From NCBI RefSeq assembly GCF_019492185.1, contig NZ_JAICCF010000004.1, forward strand, positions 992,001 through 1,056,000: a stretch of 64,000 bases of DNA, read 5' to 3'. Made by a program: the position numbers and the translations under genes. Every line of letters starts with the position of its first letter. Positions within the stretch are counted from its first letter, which is position 1. Below, in pieces: positions 7,961 to 16,189 of the stretch. Origin of the DNA: Chitinophaga rhizophila (GTDB lineage Bacteria > Bacteroidota > Bacteroidia > Chitinophagales > Chitinophagaceae). The notes under the pieces are model-generated. The model saw only the letters and a program-made list of their open reading frames with translations, searched no databases and had not been told where the DNA came from.

Positions 7961-10204
7961 ATGCGGCATTGGATTCAGGAAGTCAGGAATTTCATCTATA
8001 GTTACCATTTCAGTACCGGGTTACGTACGACCATCAGTGTGGTGGTACCCTCAGTCGTGTTTTCGATGATGGGCGACCTGCCGATGGGTATTGTGGCATC
8101 TCTGGGCGCGCTGGCCACGGCACTGTCTGACGTACCAGGTACAGCACTCCATAAACGTAACGGTATACTCACGGCGATCGCGTTTATATTCCTGACAGCA
8201 CTGGGCACCTCCCTGATAGCCCCCTATCCCCTGCTAATGACCGCCTGGATACTAGCCTGCTGCTTTGCCAACGGTATGCTGCTGGTATATGGAAACCGGG
8301 GCGGCAATATAGGAATTGCCTGTATGCTGGTAATGGTATCTATACTAGGGGAAACACCAGTTGGTCCGGCGGAAGCCCTTGTACACTGCCTGGTGATACT
8401 GGGCGGTAGTCTCTGGTATGGCTTCCTGGCACTATTGCTCTGGCAGATACGCCCTTATCTGAGCGTACAGCAGATGTTGTCAGAATGTATTATGGAAACT
8501 GCGCGCTACCTGGAGGAAAGAGCCGCATTTTATGAGAAAGGCGCAGATAAAGATTTCAATGACATCTATAAGTCAGTACTGGCACAGCAGGTAATTGTCA
8601 GCGAGAAGCAGGAAGCAGTACGCGAATTGCTGCTCAAACGCCGGTCAGCCCAACAGGGATCTACCAGTATCAACAAAAGTATGGTATTGATCTTCCTTGA
8701 CATCACAGACCTGCAGGAGCAGATCATGGCATCTCAGACAGATTACTTTGCCCTACAAAAGGATTTCGGAGACATGGAGATTTTGGAGAAGTTCCATGCG
8801 CTGATAATGGAATTTGCAGGAGAAGTGGCCCTGATCGGTACCGCAGTCGCCGCCGGACAAAGATCCTTGCCTAAAGCTAATTTACGCCACGAAATAGACA
8901 AGGTACAACATGCCCTTACAGCAATACATAACTCATTACCAACCCTAAGAGAGCGGACAAAACTAATCACCCTGACTAATATCCTGCATAACCTGCAGGA
9001 CATGACGCAGCGTATCTATAACCTCCATCGCCTGACCAGACTGGAAAGGGTAAAGGATGAAGTGATAGATCCGCGGTTACAACTGGCCAGCTTCACTACC
9101 CGTAACCGGTATGACCTGGAAACGCTGATGAACAACCTGACGTTTGAGTCCCATATCTTCCGTCATGCGTTACGTGTAAGTATAGCAGCCGTAACCGGCT
9201 ACCTCGTAGGGCAAGTCTTCCACCTGAACAGGGTATACTGGATCCTGCTTACTATCGTGGTAATTCTGAAGCCAGGCTTTGGCGTCAGCAAAACACGCAG
9301 TTACCAGCGTATTATCGGTACCATCACCGGAGCCTTGTTTGCGGCCGGCGTATTATTCCTCACTACCAATACTACTATCATTTTTATCATAATGCTGCTA
9401 TGCATACTAGGTGCATATAGTTTTATGACGCAACAATATACATTGAGCGTGTTTTTTGTGACACCTTTTGTTATTTTCCTGCTACACTTCCTGCACCCTG
9501 CCCATTTGCAGAATGCAGAGCTTCGGGTATTGGACACATTTATCGGCGTTACTATTGCTTTTACAGCCAATCTGTTACTATGGCCAAGCTGGGAGCATAA
9601 CTACCTTCCCAGTCATATGGCTAAAATGGTAAAAGACAACGCCCGCTACCTGGATCATGTCATGCGGCTGTTTACCAGCAAAGAGTTTGTCATGAATGAC
9701 TATAAGCTGGCCAGAAAGGATACTAATGTGAGTGCGGCAAACCTGATGTCGGCTTTTCAGCGTATGCTCTCAGAGCCTAAAAGTAAACAGATTCACGGGT
9801 CAGAGGTCTATCACTTTGTGGTATTGAACCATTCTCTGATGTCACATACAGCGGCCCTGGCTAATTATGGGTTACTGCATGGTATACAGTACCCCAAAGC
9901 TGAGTATACACAACTCAATGATTATCTGCAGATATACTTTAATTGTATTGCGGAGCTGATAGAGGATCCGAAAGCTACGCCGACGCCGCCACCTCCCACC
10001 CTGGATGCGCTGGAAGCCTTGGATGGTACATTGGAGAAACTTTATCAACGCAGGCAGGAAGAAATCAATAATGGAAAGGGCGATACACCCGTGCGGGAGG
10101 AAATGCTCGAGACCAAAATGGTGCGGGACCAGATGCATGCAATATTCTCCTTACTGAAGGATATGAAGAAGACAATTGACAAAATGGGAGATATAGATGC
10201 ATAA
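7961..10204 (+). CDS. FUSC/YccS-like membrane protein
   Basis: Inner-membrane protein of 747 residues with the YccS/YhfK layout. An N-terminal block of hydrophobic helices (about residues 20-150) is followed by a soluble helical region (about 160-400), a second membrane block with VGQVFHLNRVYWILLTIVVILKPG-type sequence (about 410-550), and a charged C-terminal tail. The Y-W-x-x-L-T-x-x-x-V-x-x-P segment is typical of the FUSC domain also found in aromatic-acid exporters such as AaeB. The substrate is unknown; export of a small molecule is an inference from the family. It is a single gene ending at a hairpin. Confidence 0.85.
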   Translation: MRHWIQEVRNFIYSYHFSTGLRTTISVVVPSVVFSMMGDLPMGIVASLGALATALSDVPGTALHKRNGILTAIAFIFLTALGTSLIAPYPLLMTAWILACCFANGMLLVYGNRGGNIGIACMLVMVSILGETPVGPAEALVHCLVILGGSLWYGFLALLLWQIRPYLSVQQMLSECIMETARYLEERAAFYEKGADKDFNDIYKSVLAQQVIVSEKQEAVRELLLKRRSAQQGSTSINKSMVLIFLDITDLQEQIMASQTDYFALQKDFGDMEILEKFHALIMEFAGEVALIGTAVAAGQRSLPKANLRHEIDKVQHALTAIHNSLPTLRERTKLITLTNILHNLQDMTQRIYNLHRLTRLERVKDEVIDPRLQLASFTTRNRYDLETLMNNLTFESHIFRHALRVSIAAVTGYLVGQVFHLNRVYWILLTIVVILKPGFGVSKTRSYQRIIGTITGALFAAGVLFLTTNTTIIFIIMLLCILGAYSFMTQQYTLSVFFVTPFVIFLLHFLHPAHLQNAELRVLDTFIGVTIAFTANLLLWPSWEHNYLPSHMAKMVKDNARYLDHVMRLFTSKEFVMNDYKLARKDTNVSAANLMSAFQRMLSEPKSKQIHGSEVYHFVVLNHSLMSHTAALANYGLLHGIQYPKAEYTQLNDYLQIYFNCIAELIEDPKATPTPPPPTLDALEALDGTLEKLYQRRQEEINNGKGDTPVREEMLETKMVRDQMHAIFSLLKDMKKTIDKMGDIDA

Positions 10205-10210
10205 ATGACT

Positions 10211-10246
10211 AAGGCTGTATCTACTCGTATTAGGAGATACAGCCTT
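10211..10246. terminator. hairpin between convergent genes
   Basis: Twelve-base perfect arms, AAGGCTGTATCT and AGATACAGCCTT, around a 12-base loop, seven bases after the FUSC stop. There is no strong T-run on either side, so it is a probable rather than certain terminator. Confidence 0.6.
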
Positions 10247-10297
10247 AATTAGATGATAGCGTTCGGTATCCTGGGTATATCCAGAATACTTCAACAA

Positions 10298-11896
10298 TTA
10301 GTCTTTCTGATAAATGATCCCGAATTGGTCTGACAATGGGTCCATATTTTCCAGTATAAGATCAAAAAACGCAGGCCCCATGCTAATGTACCACGGCATG
10401 AAGTTCTCCTTCCGTTCCTGAAGAGAGTGGGCTGGGAACAACTTTGCTTTCAGCGCACGAATCTGCTCTGATTGCCAGGTAAATTTCTTCTTCTCAGCAC
10501 GGAGGAATTTATGCTCCAGCTTACCGATAGATTTAACCGCCCGGGTACGTTCTGCACCGACAGAAGCCTCCAGCGTTACATCAATACTGGTAGCTTTTCT
10601 TACCAGATCATCAAAGAGCTTTTCGATAGCCGCATACTCATCTTTCAATACCAGTTCTGCATTGGTGTGTTCTTGCACGAAACGGTTAATCAGCACTTCT
10701 GTATCTTCAAAGAGATCGGTAATGGTTAGTCCCAGTTTGTTTAACCGTTGCAGGGAATTATTGTCTGTCAGCAGGAAGGAATTACGCAGTATCAATACCG
10801 GATAAGGTACTCTATAGTGCTCAAACAGCTGCTGTAGCTCCAGCCAGTAAGCAATCTCTCCCCCACCACCTATAAAGGCGATATTAGGTAATATGGTCTC
10901 CTGAAGCATACCGCGCAGGATCACATTGGGACTGAAGCGCTCCGGGTGATCTGCTAACTCTCTTTCCAGGGCATCAGCAGTAAACTCAATACTGGAGTGT
11001 AGTACCTTCCAGACATCTCCTACTCTTACAATGCGCTCCCGGGAGGTATCTGTAAGATAGAACAGGTTGATTTCCCGAGGGTTAGCCTGTACCTTATGGT
11101 GCTTTGAGATAGCTGCAATCGTATCATTGACAATACCGAAGGAACGCTGATGCAACAATTCATCCCGCATTACCGGCACAAACAGCTTTTTCAACATGGC
11201 AGAATCAGGTACCAATATCACCAGGCCATAGCGGCCAAACAGTTCATTTACAAGATATAATGTTGCTTCCTGGATGTTATTATGTTCAAGGTATGCTTTC
11301 TGCAACAATGCAATCAGCTCCTCCGCATAGGGGCCATAACCCAGGGCTTGCTTAACCTGTTCGATCAGCTCTTCAAAACCTTCAGGGCGCATCTTACCTA
11401 CTGCCCCTTGCTGATCGGTGGGCCAGTTTATTGTCTTCCCGTCAATATATACATGTCCCAGTTCATCCAGGTCAGCGTCTTCACTACCCATATAATATAC
11501 GGGTACAAAGTTATACTTCGGATATTGTGACTGCAGCTTATCTGCTAACTTGATGGTTTGTAATATCTTATAAGCAAAATACAGGTAGCCGGTGAAGATG
11601 TTCGGCTGGTGTGCTGTGGTGATCGTGAAGGTCTGCTGATCCAACAGACTTTCGATATTATGCTTGACTTTGTCTGTGATTTCCAATCCCTTATACTGTT
11701 CCCGCAGGGCAGCTACCAGTGTTTCCCTTTGCTGGGGAAATGCCTTTTTGGCTGTTATAGCTTCCTCGAAATCAGGCGTTACGGGAGAATGTTTATAGAA
11801 GGGACGAAGACTTGGATGCCCGGCCAAAAAATCTATGACCAATTGATTGAAATACCCGGTTTTACAATACGGGATACTACTTACAGGTTGCTCCAT
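10298..11896 (-). CDS. bshC: bacillithiol biosynthesis cysteine-adding enzyme BshC
   Basis: Putative cysteine ligase of 532 residues, the last step of bacillithiol synthesis (addition of Cys to GlcN-malate), a cytoplasmic thiol found in Firmicutes and many Bacteroidota. Landmarks are TTAHQPNIFTGYLYF near residue 95, the VPVYYMGSEDADLDE motif near 155 and FIGGGGEIAYWLEL near 345. The C-terminal coiled-coil part is present and the length is normal. bshA and bshB are not in the window. The gene stands alone. A TACCTTCG element (11925-11932, minus strand) about 30 bases upstream could be its -7 box. Confidence 0.93.
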   Translation of the reverse strand: MEQPVSSIPYCKTGYFNQLVIDFLAGHPSLRPFYKHSPVTPDFEEAITAKKAFPQQRETLVAALREQYKGLEITDKVKHNIESLLDQQTFTITTAHQPNIFTGYLYFAYKILQTIKLADKLQSQYPKYNFVPVYYMGSEDADLDELGHVYIDGKTINWPTDQQGAVGKMRPEGFEELIEQVKQALGYGPYAEELIALLQKAYLEHNNIQEATLYLVNELFGRYGLVILVPDSAMLKKLFVPVMRDELLHQRSFGIVNDTIAAISKHHKVQANPREINLFYLTDTSRERIVRVGDVWKVLHSSIEFTADALERELADHPERFSPNVILRGMLQETILPNIAFIGGGGEIAYWLELQQLFEHYRVPYPVLILRNSFLLTDNNSLQRLNKLGLTITDLFEDTEVLINRFVQEHTNAELVLKDEYAAIEKLFDDLVRKATSIDVTLEASVGAERTRAVKSIGKLEHKFLRAEKKKFTWQSEQIRALKAKLFPAHSLQERKENFMPWYISMGPAFFDLILENMDPLSDQFGIIYQKD

Positions 11897-12077
11897 ACGC
11901 TAAGCTCTGATTCTTTTAGATGCACGAAGGTAGGGAATGAATCAGGAATGATCAATTAGGAATTACGAATGGTAAAAAAGCAGTATTAATCAGAGGTTAA
12001 TTAATTAGAAAGGAGGAGTCTTCCGGAAGGGAGAAGCTGAATAAAACTATGCGGCGGAAGCACTTCTTTCAATAAAA

Positions 12078-12104
12078 AAGGCGCTCCGGTAACCGAAGCG
12101 CCTT
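12078..12104 (-). terminator. rho-independent terminator of glgA-glgC
   Basis: AAGGCGCT and AGCGCCTT arms with an inner CGG/CCG pair, followed on the minus strand by TTTTTTATT. It lies 18 bases after the glgC stop. Confidence 0.85.
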
Positions 12105-12121
12105 CTGAAATAGTCAATCAA

Positions 12122-13393
12122 TTAGATTACAAAGCCATCTGGCAGTACCATGCCATTTTTGATAACCACGATGCCATCCTTCACTGCATATACTTCATGA
12201 TCGCCATCTGGTAACGGATCTCCTACGTTAATCTGTACATTGTTGCCGATGCTACAGTTCTTGTCGATGATCGCGTTATTGATACGGCAGTTGTCGCCGA
12301 TACCCATTGGCGGATGACCCTTACCTTTTGCTCTATCCAGGTCTTCCAGCGTCTGATAGAAATCACTACCCATCACATAACTGTTGGTAATGACAGAGTT
12401 ACGCCCTATCCTGGTTCTGATACCTACTACACAACGTTCCAGGTGACTATCGAGGATGATACTACCGTCTGAGATAATGGTATTTTTTAATGTACCAGAT
12501 ATCTTCGCCGGCGGCAGCATACGAGCGCGGGAGTAGATAATATGAGACTCGTCGAAGAGGTTGAACTTCGGAATTTCATCTGTCAGTCCGAGGTTAGCTT
12601 CCCAGAATGAGCTGATATTTCCGATATCTGTCCAGTAGCCGGTATATTGGTAGCTTACTACCTTCATATCTGCATTGATTGCGTAAGGGATCAGTTCTTT
12701 ACCGAAGTCGGTTGAGGACTGCTGCCCATTCAGCAGGTCATACAGGGTTTTTCTGCTGAAGATATAGATACCCATGCTAGCCAGGTAGATCCTGCCTTCC
12801 GCCTGCATTTCGTCACTCACCGGAGAAGCCCATGGCGCAAGTACATCCTGTTTCGGCTTTTCTGTGAAGGAAGTGATCAGGCCTTCATTATCCGTTTTAA
12901 GGATACCGAAGTCAGATGCATCTTTCGCATTCACCGGGATGGTGGCAATAGATACTTCTGCCTGGCTTTCTATATGGTGCTGCAGCATCTCGCGGAAGTC
13001 CATCTGATACAGCTGGTCACCGGATAGGATGAGCACATATTCAAATTCATAATTATCAATATGATGCAGACACTGACGTACGGCATCGGCGGTACCCTGA
13101 TACCAGGTCGGGTTATCCGGTGTCTGTTCAGCGGCCAGAATATCTACAAAAGCTTTACTAAAGTGGCTGAAATGGTAAGTATTTTTGATATGCTTGTTTA
13201 ACGAAGCCGAGTTAAACTGGGTCAGCACAAAGATACGGTTCATGTCAGCGTTCAGACAGTTGGAGATAGGAATATCCACGAGGCGGTATTTACCTGCAAC
13301 TGGCACGGCTGGCTTTGAACGCTTGCGCGTTAGGGGGTAAAGGCGGGTACCTGATCCGCCACCTAAGATAAGGGAGATGACTGCGTTAGACAT
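12122..13393 (-). CDS. glgC: glucose-1-phosphate adenylyltransferase
   Basis: Makes ADP-glucose from glucose-1-phosphate and ATP, the committed step of bacterial glycogen synthesis. It has 423 residues. The nucleotide-binding GGGSGTRLYP motif is at residues 11-20, with KRSKPAVPVAG just after. VLILSGDQLYQMD (about residue 120) and FTEKPK (about 170) are the usual active-site motifs. A left-handed beta-helix follows from about residue 300. It starts 35 bases after glgA ends and shares its terminator, so the two form an operon that supplies substrate to the next step. Confidence 0.97.
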   Translation of the reverse strand: MSNAVISLILGGGSGTRLYPLTRKRSKPAVPVAGKYRLVDIPISNCLNADMNRIFVLTQFNSASLNKHIKNTYHFSHFSKAFVDILAAEQTPDNPTWYQGTADAVRQCLHHIDNYEFEYVLILSGDQLYQMDFREMLQHHIESQAEVSIATIPVNAKDASDFGILKTDNEGLITSFTEKPKQDVLAPWASPVSDEMQAEGRIYLASMGIYIFSRKTLYDLLNGQQSSTDFGKELIPYAINADMKVVSYQYTGYWTDIGNISSFWEANLGLTDEIPKFNLFDESHIIYSRARMLPPAKISGTLKNTIISDGSIILDSHLERCVVGIRTRIGRNSVITNSYVMGSDFYQTLEDLDRAKGKGHPPMGIGDNCRINNAIIDKNCSIGNNVQINVGDPLPDGDHEVYAVKDGIVVIKNGMVLPDGFVI

Positions 13394-13428
13394 ATATTAC
13401 GATTCTTTGTTTCAGTTTTTGGGTTTAA

Positions 13429-14850
13429 TCAGCGAACTACGATTGAGCTATATAATTGCAGATATTCAGCAGCTGCACTATCCCATGAATGATCCAGCTG
13501 CATCATTGTTTTAATAATAGCCTGCAATTTCGCAGTATCCTTATAAAGTGTTACAGCGCGTTCCACGGCCTGGCATGCGTCCCATGCTGCTGCATGAACA
13601 AAACGGATTCCGAAACCTCCGGGATCACCGAAATCTGTTACTGTATCTTTTAATCCGCCCACACTACGTACAATCGGAACAGTACCATACCGAAGGGCAT
13701 ACATCTGGTTCAATCCACACGGCTCAACCCGGCTCGGCATCAATAGGAAGTCACTACCTGCATATATTCTATGCGAAAGCGCTTCGTCATAACCAAACTG
13801 CACATTAAAGTTAGGCGCTGTTAACAGTTTTGTTTGTTGCAATGACCATTCCACATGTGGATCACCACTACCCAACAAGAGAAAATTCAGTTGCTGTTTC
13901 TGGTCAAAGATAGACCTGCCAATGATTTCAGGCAGCAGATCTGCTCCCTTCTCTCCTACCAGACGTCCAATGAAAGATATTAAAGGAAGTGACGGATCGA
14001 GGTTATATTGCTCACAAAGTTGTTGCTTTATGTCGCGTTTTGCTTTTGCGAACGTCTTTTGATTATAGTTAACAGGCAACATAGGATCTGTTGCAGGATC
14101 CCATACTTTGGTATCTATACCATTCAGTATACCAACGCCTTTCCCCTTTTCGTAATTCATCAGGGCTTCCAGTCCGGCAGCACTGCTATACATTTCTTCC
14201 AGGTAACTTGGCGATACGGTAGTAAACCGCCACGCACATTTGATACCTGCTGCCAATGGATTAATGGCACCTTCCCAGCCAAGCAGACCAGCCTTCCAGA
14301 GATCAAATCCTGGCAGCTGATACAGTCGGTCCCAGCCAAACTGTCCCTGGTATTGTCCGTTATGAATCGTTAAAACTGAAGCTATATTCCGGAGACGCTC
14401 ATACTTGTAAGCGTGTGTCATCATAAACGGTATGAGCGCCGTATGATAATCATGGACATGCACCACATCCGGCTGGTGCTGCCATTCATTCAGCCAATCC
14501 AGTACAGCTATCTGGAACGTCAGGAAACGGTCAGTATCGTTGTGATAACCATATACCCTTTCCGTATCCAGTAAGCCTGGAATATCAATCAGGTAAAGGT
14601 CAAACCCAAGCAGGTTTGTCACCTCTCTCCATACATTGAAATGCCGCCAGGTATGTCCTAACCAGCAACCGCCCTGGTGTACCAGTTCGAATTCCTGTGA
14701 ATGAAAGAACCGGGTGTTGTAAGCGGGCATCACGACCTTGGCTATATGCCCCGCCTGATACTGGTACTTGGGCAATGCCCCTACCACATCTGCCAGACCT
14801 CCTACCTTTGCTATAGGGTAACATTCCGCGCTAACGTGTAAAATCTCCAT
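13429..14850 (-). CDS. glgA: glycogen synthase
   Basis: GT5 starch/glycogen synthase that elongates alpha-1,4-glucan from ADP-glucose; 473 residues, normal for the family. The N-terminal ADP-glucose loop reads IAKVGGLADVVGALPK (KxGGL motif). The C-terminal catalytic part has PSRVEPCGLNQMYALRYG with the conserved E-x7-type glutamates and SVGGLKDTV. It is first in the glgA-glgC pair. Branching or debranching enzymes are not in the window. Confidence 0.97.
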   Translation of the reverse strand: MEILHVSAECYPIAKVGGLADVVGALPKYQYQAGHIAKVVMPAYNTRFFHSQEFELVHQGGCWLGHTWRHFNVWREVTNLLGFDLYLIDIPGLLDTERVYGYHNDTDRFLTFQIAVLDWLNEWQHQPDVVHVHDYHTALIPFMMTHAYKYERLRNIASVLTIHNGQYQGQFGWDRLYQLPGFDLWKAGLLGWEGAINPLAAGIKCAWRFTTVSPSYLEEMYSSAAGLEALMNYEKGKGVGILNGIDTKVWDPATDPMLPVNYNQKTFAKAKRDIKQQLCEQYNLDPSLPLISFIGRLVGEKGADLLPEIIGRSIFDQKQQLNFLLLGSGDPHVEWSLQQTKLLTAPNFNVQFGYDEALSHRIYAGSDFLLMPSRVEPCGLNQMYALRYGTVPIVRSVGGLKDTVTDFGDPGGFGIRFVHAAAWDACQAVERAVTLYKDTAKLQAIIKTMMQLDHSWDSAAAEYLQLYSSIVVR

Positions 14851-15165
14851 GCTAAAGAATTAAAACTGTTTCTTTCAAATTACCTTGGAAAAAGCATATT
14901 ACAAAGGAATGTCCAAACTTTATTTAGAGCCCGAATCCTGCTTATCCCCGTTCATCTAAAACCCTGAGTATAGTGTAATTTAAACCAATCTCATTATATA
15001 TCAGCATTTATTCCTATTCCTTTTTTAATGCATCCGTAACAGTTAGCTTTTCGCCTAGTTGTCCAATTATACCCCTAAGTGGGGCAGAGAAACCCCGGAA
15101 CGCGGAAAACCCTTTGTAAATACGGAATGTATTACCTTCGGACAAAACCTCAATAGACGTTAAAT
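14851..15165. other. glgA / DUF72 divergent intergenic region
   Basis: 315 bases without a gene, AT-rich in the left half. A small CCCC/GGGG hairpin lies near 15072-15084 and a promoter-like pair is near 15113-15140. No clear -7 element for glgA is visible. Confidence 0.5.
15113..15140 (+). promoter_or_regulatory. possible promoter of the DUF72 gene
   Basis: TTTG at 15113-15116 and TACCTTCG at 15133-15140, spaced by 16 bases, approximate the TTTG...TAnnTTTG pattern. The ATG is 25 bases downstream. Confidence 0.35.
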
Positions 15166-16059
15166 ATGGACTTTGGTCGTGTTGATCCGGCAATGCTGGA
15201 TGAAATTGATTTTAAATTGCCTGCTGAACCAACATTTAATAAAACTGTACTCAAAGGCAAAGCACTGAAAAAACCGAAGATATACCTGGGCTGTGCTAAA
15301 TGGGGCCGCAAGGAATGGGTCGGCAAAATTTACCCAAAAGGTACCAAAGAAGCCAACTTCCTCGACGAATACGTACACCACTACAACAGTATAGAACTGA
15401 ATGCTACCCATTATAAGATCTATAGCCCAGCCGATATCGCTAAATGGGATGCCCGTGCTACCGGTAAGCACTTTAAGTTCTGCCCTAAAGTCCCACAGAC
15501 TATCAGTCACTACAGCAGCCTTATAAATGCGGGTGCAAAGACCACCGCTTTCCTTGAAGGCGTTCTTGCCTTTGGCAAACACCTCGGTCCAATATTCCTG
15601 CAACTGAGCGACAGATACTCTCCTAAAAGGAAAGATAATCTCTACCAATACCTTGAAAGCCTCCCGCAAGACCTGCAATTCTTCCTGGAGGTACGGCATT
15701 CCGACTGGTTCAGTGACAACAAAATCAGAGAAGAGCTGTTCAGTACCTTACGTAAACTTAATATCGGCGCTGTCATCACCGACACTGCCGGCCGCCGTGA
15801 CTGCGCGCATATGCACCTGCCGGTAAGGAAAGCCTTTATCAGATACGTAGGTAATAGCCTCCATCCTACTGACTACGTACGGGCAGATGACTGGGTACAT
15901 CGCATCCACTATTGGTTGCAACATGGCCTGCAGGAAGTCTACTTCTTCATGCATATGCATAACGAGGAGTTCTCGCCCGAGCTGACCGTCTATATGGTCG
16001 ATAAGATAAAAGCGGTCTGCGGCATCGAACTGCAAAAACCAACCTTCCTCAAAGGGTGA
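15166..16059 (+). CDS. DUF72 family protein
   Basis: Cytoplasmic TIM-barrel protein of unknown function, 297 residues. After a ~45-residue N-terminal extension the family core begins with IYLGCAKWGRKEW. Other landmarks are YVHHYNSIELNATHYKIYS, FKFCPKVPQTISH and FLEVRHSDWF, which are the conserved blocks of DUF72 (YecE-like). It lies between the glg operon and a 2-hydroxyacid dehydrogenase with its own spacing on both sides, so no functional partner is indicated. Confidence 0.9.
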   Translation: MDFGRVDPAMLDEIDFKLPAEPTFNKTVLKGKALKKPKIYLGCAKWGRKEWVGKIYPKGTKEANFLDEYVHHYNSIELNATHYKIYSPADIAKWDARATGKHFKFCPKVPQTISHYSSLINAGAKTTAFLEGVLAFGKHLGPIFLQLSDRYSPKRKDNLYQYLESLPQDLQFFLEVRHSDWFSDNKIREELFSTLRKLNIGAVITDTAGRRDCAHMHLPVRKAFIRYVGNSLHPTDYVRADDWVHRIHYWLQHGLQEVYFFMHMHNEEFSPELTVYMVDKIKAVCGIELQKPTFLKG

Positions 16060-16189
16060 TTGCTGAGTTCCTATCCGCCATATCGTCTGTTCCTGATTCC
16101 CCGATCCTGATTTTTAACCGCCAGGCTATATTGCATTTAGCATATCTTATCCTTACTTTTACCCTCTGAACAGGGAAGTTTAATAAATT